Positions 48,258-60,510 of a stretch of 64,000 bases of DNA are shown piece by piece (the first letter of the stretch is position 1; each line of letters opens with the position of its first letter). The stretch covers positions 61,077,741 to 61,141,740 of the forward strand of contig CM041465.1 in NCBI GenBank assembly GCA_023213395.1, in the 5' to 3' direction. The position numbers were made by a program, and so were the translations under genes. The notes below the pieces were generated by a model. That model was not told the origin of the DNA and ran no database searches. It worked only from the letters and a program-made list of their open reading frames with translations. Source of the DNA: Cycas panzhihuaensis. Lineage: Eukaryota > Cycadophyta.

Positions 48258-48758
48258 TGTTAGAATTTATAATTGTACTCTAATACCAAATTATAAATAT
48301 AAAGTATAATATAATAGAATATAACATGCATATATAATACTTGATTAATCTCATAGGTTATGTATACATATTCAATAAATATAAATATAAAGTATCAAAT
48401 AGATAAATCATGCACCAAGCATCAAGAGAATTCACCACAAGAGAGACAATTGATTTATATGTAGAAAACCTAATGTGGGAAAGACATACAAGAAGGTAGA
48501 GTTAGAACTCCTTTTTATGATCATAATAAATACATCTCTTTTCTCAAGTTCTTAAATGGTGTATGTACATATTTATATTGATGTTTTCCTCATGAGTATC
48601 TTATCATGTCTCTTGACTCTTTACATCAACTAATAGCATATAATTATGGATATGTGTACATCTTATATATCTCAATATATATGAAGGGTGGAATTATGTA
48701 TAGGTACATTATAATAATATTAAACATTACATATATGATTAAATTATATATTCTAAAA
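48258..48758 (-). repeat. LTR-like sequence L with extended inverted ends
   Basis: Starts TGTTAGAATTTATAATT and ends AATTATATATTCTAAAA, a 17-bp inverted repeat with two mismatches. The right side TTTCCCCTTAAT gives the purine tract ATTAAGGGGAAA on the minus strand, as for a 3' LTR of a minus-strand element. Close to the left end, 48280-48288 resembles a primer site on the minus strand (TTTGGTATTAGAG). A second copy was not found. Confidence 0.5.
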
Positions 48759-51700
48759 TTTCCCCTTAATATTTAATATCTTCAAATATTAGTCTTCAAT
48801 TCTTTAAGTATCCATCCCTTTGGTCTTCAACCTGTATGTTAGATCTTGTAACTTGTATCCTATATTTATATCTATATGTTGTATCACCTGTAACCTGTAT
48901 ATGTCCATCATCCATCATGCTTATCTCATGCAAGTATTAACCTATAAAAACATGTGTATTAACCTATATCAACTTGTATATAGTCATCTATACAAATCGG
49001 TGACTAACCATGAACAACCAACCTATAAATATCAACCATCATTCTTCATCCATCAATAATATATGAAGTGTTTTCCTAAATGTCTTCATATCTTCACCTG
49101 TATAACTGCTTTCTTTAACATCATCAACTAGTTATCAAATCAACAAATAAAAAAATTTGATTTTTGGGTCCATATAAAACCATAACCATCTATAAAAATA
49201 CATAGGTAATCAGCCTCTATAATCTCTAATTCTCTAGGTAATTACTTTAGATACATGGTTCATCAGCTTTCAAATTACTTGTTACAAGAGTAGCATAATC
49301 TCGTATCTTATATATAAATTAGAATAATACAATCAAATGTGTTGTGTAAGAGTACCTTGTGAAACTTTCACTTGCCTCTTGCGAACAAGATTTCTTTTGT
49401 ATACTTTCTTACTTATATACTTTAGTAGCTTTCTTTTGGCATCCATTAATCATATCATCAAATCATCTCAAAACAACTAGCTCTAGGAACAAGAAAAACT
49501 ACTTGGCCAAGATAAGTTAAATATAATAAGGTAACATTAATATGTGTTTTCATGCCTCTTGTTATATATGATTAGTTAGATTTCTCATTGAAAAACATAA
49601 ATAAACTTCATCTTTTAGCTACATAATGTCAACAACTAATTATTAACTTGATAACATTAATAGCTAATTCAGTATGGTAATTAATCAATCATTTAAAAAT
49701 TTTCTCCTTATCTCATTAATAGGTGGAATTCTCTTAATCTCCTTATCTCTCTATCATATAAACAAATTACGCCCTTTATCAAAATATATTGTGGTGTCAT
49801 TTTCATTAAACATGTGTTCTTAATTTAGTCATATAAATAATTGTTCAAATAACCAAGTGATTTGTTTATTTGATTAGTGATGTGCACTTCTCTAACTAAG
49901 GTGTTAAAATTTCAAGGGGGATTTTATATGTCTAGTATTTCAATAAATTTTCATATCAATTACACATCAAATATTTCCCACTTCATATATTTTTCATCTA
50001 ATTGGGCCTTCAACTGTAATAAATAAGCCATAAATTGCCTAGTTTTAAATGAAAATTACTTTTTATTTCTTTGTCCATAAAAAATAACTTCATTATCATA
50101 TTTAGAGCCTTCGAAAATAATAGAATATCCTAAAATAATTTTGAAAAATGTTATAGATCATAACTTTTATAAGGTTAGGATCATTATAATCAACTTTACC
50201 CATTATTTTCTTTGTCTTCTACTATCTAAATTATGTCTTGTAACCACTCATTTTGATTGCCCCAAAGTTCTCTTGCCAACATAATTGATAACACCTAAAT
50301 CTGACATTCTAGTAAAAATTTATGGTTGAATATATGCTAGTGTCATATAAAAATATGCTTAATCATTTAAAAAATAGAATTTATATTTCAAATAATAATT
50401 TAATTTGATTAATTAAATTTACAATTACAAATTCAATCCAATTCAATTTAATCTAATTTGAGATCTATCCCTTTGCAAATAAGCCCTTAGTCATGTGGCT
50501 TATCCATGTGACCATTTACTAATGCTTTGAGGGCTATGATATGCATTTAAAAATTTATCAAATTAAGTTAAATTTTTATTTGAACCTACACATTTTTTTA
50601 TCATATAAAAAAAACATTTGCATGATCAATTTTTTCCAATGTTATTATCTATATTCATCTTCTAAATCTCCATTAATTTTTTCCTCCATTAATTTTTTTG
50701 ATTGATTCCCTTCTTCTTCGATCTTATGGTTGGCTGCATGACTGGTTTGTTCTATGTTGAGGGAATGGATGAATTGAGGGCATGAATGTTTCTTCATATC
50801 TACCTTTGGATGGTTGGACAACTCTAATGACTCCTTTATGAGTGGTAAATGGGAATATGATTATTTAGGAATCATCCCTTTCATGTTCTATTCTCTTATG
50901 TAGGTAGATAAGCAGTAAGCAGGTCATATTACATATTCCTATATACTATCATCACACATCTATGGTGTTGCATGTATTCAATCTAGATTTGGGCAGGGGC
51001 ATGCATGATTCATGGGGGGTATGCTTTTCTATATAGACTTTTATTCATTTTTCCTTAGTATATGATACTTCTTTTGGCTAGTTATATGGACTATCATCAC
51101 ATAGGGCCTCCATGTATATTCTCTTATGATTGCATCCATAGCTAATAGCACTTGATGGTAAGTTGACTCTATTTGACAGAGATCTATTTACTAGTACTTG
51201 AATGGAGTTTGGCATATTTAATGTATTTGTCCCCTTTTTAGAAAGTTTGGCCCTACATCTACTATGTATATATTTGTAAGACCATGCAGATTCATGGTGG
51301 AGTTAACCTAATGAAAAGTAATGATGAATCTATATAGAGACCAATTGCAATATGTAACATTTGAAAGAAATTGATCCAAGTCTAATATATGGCAAAAATT
51401 TATTACAAATTAACTAACCTACCATGTGTACTTAATAAAGAAACCCTTATATGTTTATTAAATTATTCAAGTGTCCATGCCATTATGATATCATACCATA
51501 ATCAACCCTATCTTCTTATCATAATCAATTCATATATGATGTCTTTATATTCTCATTAAATCATTCACCAATAGTATCTACTCTTTTTTCACATGCCTTT
51601 AATATTCTTATTAAACCTTCATATTATGATTTATCACATGCCATAATTTTATATATCACCAATATTCTTATTTTATGTCATCAAAATTTTTGCATCTCAT

Positions 51701-51952
51701 GTGCCACATACCTTTTATTTATTGTTAAATATTTGCCATTCATATTTATCTTTATTTATCATTTATTATATTGTACAGGCCCGCTGCTTATTTAGAATTT
51801 CACTAATGGAAAACTAATTTTATTCTGGTAGTAAATCTCAATCTGAGATTATTGCAAAGGCCTCTATAATGGTTCATAAGTGACAACGAATTCTCAGTAA
51901 GAACCTCATAATTGCCTTTACTATGAACTAATAAAATAATATCCATTATTAT
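48759..51952. other. Unassigned AT-rich region
   Basis: About 3.2 kb without a recognised domain on either strand. It may be the non-coding body of the element whose 3' LTR is L, since a purine tract adjoins at 48759, but no matching 5' LTR was found. The 79-codon frame at 48820-49059 consists of repeated ACCTGTA/TAACCT-like words and is not called. Confidence 0.45.
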
Positions 51953-52527
51953 TGTTGAGTTGAGCATTCAACTCTAATATAAAATGATGAAGGTGGTATA
52001 TGTTTAAATACTATAAGACAGCCTAAGATCTCTTGGAGATGGAGTGTGCTAAAGATTAAGATGATTAGTATTAAATCACTAGAACTATGAAGATAAGCAA
52101 GAACTATGAAGTTAAGAAACTAAGCAAGCATAAATTCAAACACATGAAGACAAAAGAAATAAAAGAGTAGGAATTGTTCTTATCTCTAATAACAAGATTG
52201 ATTTGTGTTCAAATAAGCAACATAATAATACAATGCTTTACTCTCTTGTCGTCTACATGAAAAATAGTCCTAATATATAAATAAGAAGGAGGAACCTTAG
52301 AGGGTTGTATGTTTTACACTTGTCAAACATGCATGCCTTTACCCATGTGCATTCACGTGTAAAAGTGTATAAGGGCTACATTGACCCTCCAGTCATAACA
52401 TTAAATTACTTGAAAGAATGTGGATGTGCACTTTAACATATTAGGTCATAAAAAACCCTTACATAAAATGTACATAATATTAAAATTTATAATATAATAT
52501 TTAAAATTTAAACATAAAGGTCTAACA
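51953..52527 (-). repeat. H 3' LTR
   Basis: The right end GGTCTAACA is fixed by the adjoining CCCCCCTTCAATATT, i.e. a purine tract AAGGGGGG on the minus strand directly after pol. The left end is set at TGTTGAGTTG by the TG rule only and may lie near 51985. Confidence 0.6.
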
Positions 52528-52539
52528 CCCCCCTTCAAT

Positions 52540-53669
52540 ATTTACAATGTTAAGTTTGACACCAGGACCCTCCTTAGATTTCTCAAAATTTTCTCTATAA
52601 AGTGACTTGGTAAAGATGTCTGAAAACTACTAGCCTATGAGTCTATAGAAGTGGTTGATCTCATTGTTATATACATGTTCCCTAATGAAGTAGTGATGGA
52701 CCTCAAAATGCTTAGTCCTTCTAGATTCTTAGTCATTTTGAGCATTTTTTAGTTGTTAAAATACAACTTAACAGAGTGATTTTACTTAAGTCCAAGGTCA
52801 TTAAGAATCCCTCTTAACTATATAGGCTCACAAGTTATGTTGACTACAATTTTGTACTCTACTTCTGTGGAAGATAAAGTAACATTAAGTTCCTTCTTTT
52901 AACTCCATGAAACAACTCTTGACCCAAGGTTAAAACAATATACTAAGATTGAGCATCTACTATTCCAGTATCTTGCCTAATTAGAGTCTGAGAACCCCTC
53001 TAATATAAAGTTCTCATTATGTGTACATTGTAATCCATACTATAATATGCCTTTGAGATATTATAGTATACATTTGGCTACATTCCAATGCTTCTAATGG
53101 GGTTAATACATGTATATGGAGTAAATCCCAATTGAAAATGAAAGATTTGGTCTAGTATTAGCCACATAAATGAGACTACCCACTAGTTGTCGATATAATA
53201 TGAGATCTATCAATTTTGCTTCCTCATCAAGTGATAATTTAATATCATACTTCTTTATCATGTGATAATTTTATACAATTCTCTATAGGTATAGGTGAAG
53301 GTTTATAGTTCTCAATTCTGAATTACTACAAGATGACCTAAGAATATTTAGCTTAGGAGATAAAGATATAGCTTAGTTGTTGCCACACCTCTAGGCCTAA
53401 AAAATAATGGAGAGGTCTAAGATTTGTCATCTCAAAACTTCTCATAAGATTATCTTGAAAAACGTATAACATCTTAGTACCACTCCCAGTGATCATTGAG
53501 TCATCAACATATAAAATGAAAAAGACAACATGGTTATCCCTAACTTTTATGAATGAATTAGGGTATGAGAAGGATCAATGATATCCATGTCTCTAAAAAT
53601 AATTATCAATTTTTTAGTACCATTCTCGAGGGGCCTATTTCAAAGTATATAATACCTTTTTGATGTGAT
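52540..53669 (-). pseudogene. Copia H pol, C-terminal part
   Basis: The C-terminal RNase H tail is clear near 52620-52540: DIFTKSLYRENFEKSKEGPG and VKLNIVNIEG, running into the purine tract. Upstream pieces carry the RNase H and RT C-terminal half with a YVDDSMIT-like motif near 53510. Interrupted by many stops. The N-terminal RT continues at 63641 beyond element E. Confidence 0.72.
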
Positions 53670-53674
53670 AGACT
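53670..53674. repeat. E target-site duplication, left
   Basis: AGACT here and AGACT at 63636-63640 flank E exactly. Confidence 0.85.
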
Positions 53675-54032
53675 TGTTAAATTGTTTAATAAAGACCATG
53701 CAATATCAAGAATATTAAAACAAGCATCATGAATATAATAGAAATAGCATTAATTCATAAATTAAAATGTCTATATCATAATGATGACTCCACAAAAAAG
53801 ATACCATAATAATCTCCACCTTGACTCAATGTTCTATACCCAACCTTACTCACTTATTTACATACCATAAGTAAGAATATATAGGATGGGGTGTGGAATA
53901 TGTAGGACCTGCCAACCTCTAGCACAACTAATAATATAACACCTATTAATTGACTAATAAAGTATAGTCCACCTACTTGCACAAATGTGAATTACAATAA
54001 TATTATAATATTTGACTCTCTAAAGTCTAACA
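53675..54032 (-). repeat. E 3' LTR and purine tract
   Basis: 358 bp, TGTTAAATTGTTTAATAAAG...CTCTAAAGTCTAACA on the plus strand. The following CCTCCTCTTAATG is AAGAGGAGG on the minus strand. Confidence 0.85.
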
Positions 54033-54039
54033 CCTCCTC

Positions 54040-55059
54040 TTAATGCACATTTGGGGTTCTTTTGAATTTGTAATGTATTATTCTTACAATTATCTTGAAG
54101 ATAATATTTTTAGTTTGATCTTCAACTTCATTCCTATAATGATGTCCTTGTAATAGTCCTTAAGAGTGATGATCCTTGAACTTGACATTCTTCATTCTGG
54201 TGTGTAACATTGAATCCTTCATCATACAAAAGGTATAGTAAATCATAGTTGGTCCAACATGAGTTTAGTGTTGATCTTGTAAGTAATCTTGTAGGTAAGC
54301 ATCAAAAGCATCTTAAAATTCAAGCATGTCTTCAACCATTGTTTCAATAGCAACATATTTATCTTTATTAGCATTAGCATCAAAATCTAAAACTAAGATA
54401 TCAAAAGAAGAATTAACATCACTTGAAATATCTAAAAATGAGTATCAACATCTGATATGTATTCCTCTTTTTACTGGCATATCTAATGAGTTCTTCAACA
54501 TTTGGAGCAAAGTCTTCATCAACTTACAAGTTCTTCTTAATGTTTGAATAATTTGAATTTGAACCAATATTTAAACCAAGAACATTGCTTAAACTTGAAT
54601 CAACAGATAGAAGTGAATCATTAAACTTGTCTTTAATAGGACAATTAGATTTGAATCCATTCTCCTCTAAAATAATAAGAATATCTAAATAAACTTTGAT
54701 TATTTGATCATAATAATCAGTAGTTGGTTCATCAATCTCACTATACTCAATAATCTCATTAATAGTCCTTAGATTCAACAACATATTCAATTGTAATCTC
54801 TTTACATTCATCAGTGGTTTCATCAATACTCATAATTTTTTCATCAATATCTTAACATACCTTTTCACTAGCATCAATAGCACTTTATTCATCCTTTCTA
54901 CTTATATCACAATCATTAATAATTTTGTTTATATTTTTAGCAACCTCTTGTATCTTTTCAGGAGTCTTTTCATACACATTATTTAAAAGGTTATAGGCTT
55001 CTTTAGTAGTACCAGCATGACAAATTGTAGGGATGAGAAAATGATAGGGAGGAGGAAGT
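54040..55059 (-). pseudogene. E gag-like protein, C-terminal part
   Basis: Continues the frame cut by F. It includes the TTKEAYNLLNN-like gag block near 54990, an Asp/Glu-rich region at 54826-54524 with NEIIEYSEIDEPTTDYYDQI and IKVYLDILI, matching DESIKVYLDGSI in X, and a C-terminus near 54140-54042 with HHYRNEVEDQTKNIIFK, matching the HHYRIED..Q.KDII repeats of X. It ends PNVH and a TAA that touches the purine tract. X has three copies of the repeat block, E at least one. Confidence 0.72.
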
Positions 55060-55064
55060 TTATC

Positions 55065-55257
55065 TGATATAATTTACACACATATTAAAGAATGACTAAT
55101 TGATTATTATGAGAGAGATGATCTCTTTAAATATGCATTGAATATTTATAATTGCTATGTGTCCTAATGACATATATCAGACACTTATCTAAGTTAAATA
55201 AAGAGGGGTTAATACATTAACCTCAACTAACCTTAGATAAAACATTACACCTTAATA
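55065..55257 (-). repeat. F 3' LTR
   Basis: Plus-strand TGATATAATTTACACAC...TACACCTTAATA, followed by CCCTCTCTGAATG (minus-strand purine tract AGAGAGGG). Confidence 0.88.
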
Positions 55258-55269
55258 CCCTCTCTGAAT

Positions 55270-58200
55270 GTTTTATCTATTCAATCCTATCTTATCTCTA
55301 AGGACTTGAAATTTCTCTTTGTTAAGTGGTTTTGTTAGGATATTGGAAACTTGTTTGTTTGTTAGACAGTATGCCAACTCAATTTCTTTATTCTGTAGAT
55401 TTTCCTATATGAAATAATGATGTACTTCAATGTGTTTTGTTCATGCATAAAGTACTAGATTTTTGGTCAACTTGATGGCACTCTAGTTTTTACAAAATAA
55501 AGTTGTTGACCCTAGTTGCTATTGATCTAGATCTAACTAAAGTTGTCTCAACTAGATTGCTTCACATTAGGCACTAACAACTGGATTGTATTCTACTTAT
55601 GTGGAAGGTAGCACAATTGTTGGTTGCTTCTTATTGCTCTAAGAGATAACTACTAGTCCAAGAAAGAAGTAGTAATCACTTATTGATCTTCTCTTTTCTT
55701 TATCTCTTGCCCAATTTGAATCACAAAATCTAATTAACATTTTTTATTCCATCTTTGGATAAGTTAGTTTTAGATTAATTGTTCCCTTTAGATTACTAAG
55801 TATTCTTTTTGTAGCTTTTCAATCTCTCATTTTTGGATCTTACATATATCTAGAGACTAGACCAACAAAATATGAGATATTAGATCTAGTTATTGTGAGA
55901 TATATTAAGCTTCCAATTAACTATCTATATAGGGTTGCATTAATTAAAGTTTCCCCTTTAGATGGAGTTAGATCACAATTAGTTTCCATGGGGGTTGAGA
56001 AACTATTATATTCTTTCATTTTGAATTTTATCAATAGATTTTTTATATATTTGCTATGGAACAAGGTGATTGAATTTTCCTTTTGATTACCTTCTATACC
56101 CAAATAATAGTTTAGAAGTCTTAAGTCTGTCATTTCAAAGCCTTTTTCTAATTAAGCCTTTATGTTTTCTATTGATCTTATATCACTTCTTGTAAGAATC
56201 ATATCATCCACATAAACCATAATTATTGTGATTAGTCCTTGATTTTTTTTTTTCATATAGGTTAGAGTCTGAGTCACACCTAAGGAAACCATTCTGAGTG
56301 AGGTATTTGTCCAGTTTGGGATAGTAGGCATTTAGAGCTTATTTTAGTCCATATAATACTTTTTCCAGTTCACACACAAGAATTTATTAGTTATTTTAGA
56401 TATACCATTTTGGTTGTCTCATGTAGACTTCTTTTTCGAGTTGCCCATTCAAAAAAACACTTTTTATATGGAACTAATAAATTTTCTAATTATGTTGAGC
56501 TACCAAAACTATTACTATTCTCACGCTATCTAATTTGGCTATTAGTGAGAATGTTTCCTTGTAGACTATTCCTATTGCCTAAGTGTATCCCTTAGCTACT
56601 AACTTGGCCTTATACCTTTCTATTTTTCTATCAGCACTTTTCTTTACTTTGTACACCCATTTACAATTGACTATAGCCTTATTGGTAAGTAGATTGACTA
56701 ATTCTTAGGTCTAATTTTAGAAGATTAATTTTATTTCTATATCCATTGTCGCTTACCATTCTTCATGTTCCTTTGCTTTCTCAAAGGATTGTGGTTCTAT
56801 ATTATTGAACAATGTTTGCTGCTTTTGGATTCTCATCTTATGTGTAAACACATCTCCTTTCCCTTCTTCAATTGTCTTAAGATACCACCTTGATACCCTT
56901 TTTTCTTTCTTCATCCCTTCTTCAATGAATGAATTTTTGGAGATAATTCTTCTTCTTTAGTGGTTGAGCTTTCACGAGGTCATGGTACCCTCTCTAATTC
57001 TTTCGTATCATCAGTTTTTATATCTTCTAAAGTAACTCCAAAGATTTCTTTTGTAAGAGGTTTTTCTTGAGATATCCTCTTTGGTGGTTCTTCAGTTTCT
57101 TGATGAGTTAACATATTTCTTATTATATCCTCTTTGTTAAATATAACATATCTACTTATATAGATCTTATTCATTTTTGGATATATAAATTTATAGCCTT
57201 TTGAGTTCTTATGATAGCCTGTCATTATGTATTCTATACTTTTAGGATTAAGTTTAGATCTCTTTTTGTCTAATATATGAACAAATGCTTGACACCCAAA
57301 AATTTTTAAATTACTTACATCTAGTTTGCACCCAGTCCAAGCTTCTTCTAGAGTAATTTGATCTAAGGCCTTCATTGGACTTCGATTTATGAGGTAACCA
57401 GTTCTACTTACTACTTCTACCTAGTAAATTTTTGAAATTTACCTATCTTAAATCATGCTATAAGTCATCTCCATGATTGTTCTATTTTATTCTTCAATAA
57501 TTCTATTAGACTATGGTATATAAGGGGTTGTAAATTGTCTGTATATTCCATGTGCTTTATAGAAATTTAGAAATTCCTTTAAGATATATTCTCCTCCTCT
57601 ATTTGACCCAATATATTTTATTCTTAATCCACATTCCAACTTGACTTCTACCTTGAATTCTTTGAAATTTTAAAAAACTTCAGATTTACTATAGAGAAAA
57701 TAAATTTATACTTTTCTACAAAAGTCATCAATGAATATTAAAAAATATCTAACTCTATTGATTGAGCATGGAATAAGAGGCCCATATAGATCTGTGTGTA
57801 TCAATTATAATTTATTTTTGGCTCACCATTCATTTTTTTTAAAGAGAAGATGATGTTATTTCCCAAGCTAACAAGTTTGGTAATCAAAATGATAAAATAC
57901 AATATTTAGAAGTCCATAAACCATTTTTGAACTATGCAACTATTTTAGTCTATCTGACGATATGTGGCCATACTTCAAATGCCACAGTTTATTATTATCA
58001 ATATTTGTTGTAGTGTATGCTTTACATCCTTATTAGAAACTATAGAATTAGAAAGTAGTCTATATAGATCATTGATTTCTATCCCTTTTCCAATTACAAT
58101 ATCATTTTTCTTCATATACTAAATGTAACAATATCCTCCTTCATCAAATGTGGTTCTCAACTTTCTCTTTCTTAGCTAAGAGATTGAAAGGACATTCTTT

Positions 58201-58450
58201 TCTAAACTTTACACAAAGAGTACATTACCAATTTTCTAAATAACACCTTTTAATTTAATAGTTATAGTTCCAACCCCTTTGATATTTAGAGGATACTTAT
58301 CCCCTAATTTAATATACTTGTTAGAGGAATAGGGTTTCGGTAATTCAAACTAGTCTTCATGCCCTATCATATGTCTTGAGGCTCTAGAATTGATGTACCA
58401 TACTTGTTCATCTTCAAGTCTAGTAGTGAGTACAATGATTAATGATGTCT
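55270..58450 (-). pseudogene. Copia F pol remnant
   Basis: Protease site near 58420-58370 reads INSRASRHMIGHEDWF where DSGAS is expected, so the catalytic Asp is Asn. GAG-pre-integrase near 58150-58020 has IVIGKGIEINDLYRLLS. Integrase spans about 57900-57100 with C-terminal block 57375-56980 (KSIEYIMTGYHKNSKGYKFI, KIYISRYVIFNKED). RT is about 56700-55900 with its end open at 56133-55921 (TDLRLLNYYLGIEG). RNase H runs to about 55270. Overall close to element A. Stops and small frame changes throughout. Confidence 0.8.
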
Positions 58451-58499
58451 CATCTTCATCTTCATTTGTTTATTCTTTGTTGTAATTTCCCACTGGTCA

Positions 58500-59330
58500 T
58501 TTTCCTCTTTGGATTTTAGTTTTCCTATACAAGCATTGGTACAAATAATGCTTAGACTACTCACAATGGTAACAAATATTAAATACTCTGTAATTACTTG
58601 AGAAATAACTAGGTTTCTCACATTTGAAGTAAGCTCTTACATTTTTTAGAGGGATTGAGTGATCTCGTCCTCTATTTTCCTGTAATTTTCTATAGGACTA
58701 ATTTTTAGTATCTAGAATTCACACATATCCATGAGATTTCTCTTTTCATCTGGGTCTTATATTAAGTTTACTCATGAAGGCATCTTCTATTCTTTCTTCA
58801 TCCTTATATCATTTGTTCCTCTGTTCCTATCTTAAAAGAAACCTTATTAAAGTATCTAGAGACATTTTTTTAATTTAATTACCATTGGTTATTATATTAA
58901 CTATGATATCAAATGATTTTGGAAGCTTGTTTGTAATCATCTCAATAATTTCCTGGTCTGATATATGTGCTCCAACACTCACTATCTCATTTTTAACTGA
59001 AATGAGTTTGTGAATGATTTCTAAAACTATCTCTATTTCCTTCATGTATAATTTGAATAATTCTTTGTTGAGGGTTATGATTTTGGCCCAATTCTTTTGA
59101 CTATACATATTTTCAAACATCTTACAAATTATAGAAGAAGAATTTAATTTTTTGACATAAATGAGAAGGAGATTAGAAATAAATAGCTTTAGCATCATCC
59201 ATATATTATCTCTCTCTTCACAAGTGGTTTGGGTAGTACCTATAACTCCAAGTTTTGCTTTAGCCCTAATGGCTATGTTCCAGGTGTTTTTGGCCCTTAA
59301 CAAGGTTTCAACCTTGATTTTCTATACATG
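58500..59330 (-). pseudogene. Copia F gag remnant
   Basis: Open block 59303-58875 (142 codons): LLRAKNTWNIAIRAKAKLGV, then LFKLYMKEIEIVLEIIHKLI and MITNKLPKSFDIIVNIITNG, the UBN2/gag polypeptide. Zinc knuckle at about 58570-58520 keeps C-X2-C-X4-H-X4-C with one stop inside (CYHCE, stop, SKHYLYQC). In-frame sequence upstream of 59303 suggests the real start is near 59390. Confidence 0.78.
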
Positions 59331-60046
59331 ATAGTTTGTTTCTATCAATTTATCTTATTCAGCAAGGGCTAAGATTGAGGCAACCAATTTTAAGCAAGCA
59401 AACAAATGACAACAGAACTAGGTTGTACAATTGTACAAATTTCCATACAAAATTGTAGGTGTATAGATTAAAAAGAAAATTACACCAAAATATAAGTCTA
59501 TTTGAGAAGATTCTAAATATCTAAGTGTTTTTCTCAAATAACTACTTGTTTGATTACAAACTAACCTAAAAGCCAAAACTAGGTAGTTAGGGTTTTGAAG
59601 AAAATTACTTAGAAATAAAAAACCCCTCAATAAAAAATTTGAATCTTGGTCTCAACTAGTGAACATTACTAAAACAAAGAGTTCTTGATAGATTTTACTC
59701 AAAGAAACAAAGAAATATAGTTAGAATCTGAGATCAATCTTCTAAACTAATGCAATGGTAAAACTAATAATATAAGCTTGAAAAGGCTTCAAATCACTTT
59801 GAGCTAGTTTGAGAGAAATGGCATCTATACTAAGATCTATACATTAGTAAAGTTTAATTAAATTTTAGGCACTTTAAGTTTTTTTATCTATACAAGTCTA
59901 TATATATGCAATAAATTCAATCTTCTAGCCAGGAGAATATCCTCTCTTTGAATTGCTTCACAATTCCTAGACCTTTCTTTTAATTGACAAAGGAAACTCT
60001 AATAAACTCTAATGAATTTTCTTTCAATAAGGTAAAATGCCCTACT

Positions 60047-60249
60047 TTGATACCATAATAGAATTCACACATAGATTGAAGAATGACTGATTGATTATTA
60101 TGAGAGAGATGATCTCTTTAAATATACATTGAAGATTTATCACCGCTATGTGTCCTAATGATATGTTCCAGACACTTGTCTTAAGTTACATAAAGAGGGC
60201 TTAATACATTACCCTCAACTAATCTTAGATAAAACATTACACCTTAATA
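60047..60249 (-). repeat. F primer site and 5' LTR
   Basis: TTGATACCA (60047-60055) is the complement of TGGTATCAA; the LTR runs 60056-60249 and matches 55065-55257. Confidence 0.88.
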
Positions 60250-60254
60250 TTATC

Positions 60255-60510
60255 TTCATCTAATGTAGTAAGAATAACATTAATTTTGCTCTATTCTTCT
60301 TCCTAAATTTTTTCCCCCTTCTACATCAGTTAAGGCATCATATCCATTAATGATATTTTTCTATAACCTTTTGTACACAAACACACTTTTCATTCTATCT
60401 ACCCAAGAGTGATAGTTCAACCCTATGTACTTAGGTACAAGGAAGAAAAATTCTTTGAAGTAATATTCATTCTTTTTAGATACAAAAATGATGATGTCAC
60501 TGATCTCCAT
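60255..60510 (-). pseudogene. E gag-like protein, N-terminal part
   Basis: ATG at 60510 opens MEISDIIIFVSKKNEYYFKE, then FLVPKYIGLNYHSWVDRMKS and VFVYKRL, with a stop where X has Trp in LWK, and IINGYDALTDVEGG. It aligns with residues 1-60 of the X protein and with B. The copia F insertion follows at 60254. Confidence 0.75.

Larger units (their letters stand above)
55065..60249 (-). mobile_element. Copia element F, full length
   Basis: 5,185 bp on the minus strand with LTRs of 193 and 194 bp (55065-55257, 60056-60249) and a perfect duplication TTATC (55060-55064, 60250-60254). Primer site, gag with zinc knuckle, protease, integrase, RT and RNase H follow in copia order. It interrupts the gag-like frame of E. 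The LTRs differ by roughly 20-25 bases by eye. Confidence 0.9.

Noticed and set aside
48820-49059. Open frame over repeated TAACCTGTA-like words
   Set aside because: Reads as low-complexity repeat rather than protein; no telomeric array either, since the unit is irregular.
48279-52000. Element L as a complete element with a 5' LTR near 51953-52527
   Set aside because: The two LTR-like sequences do not resemble each other, and 51953-52527 is tied to the pol of H by its purine tract.
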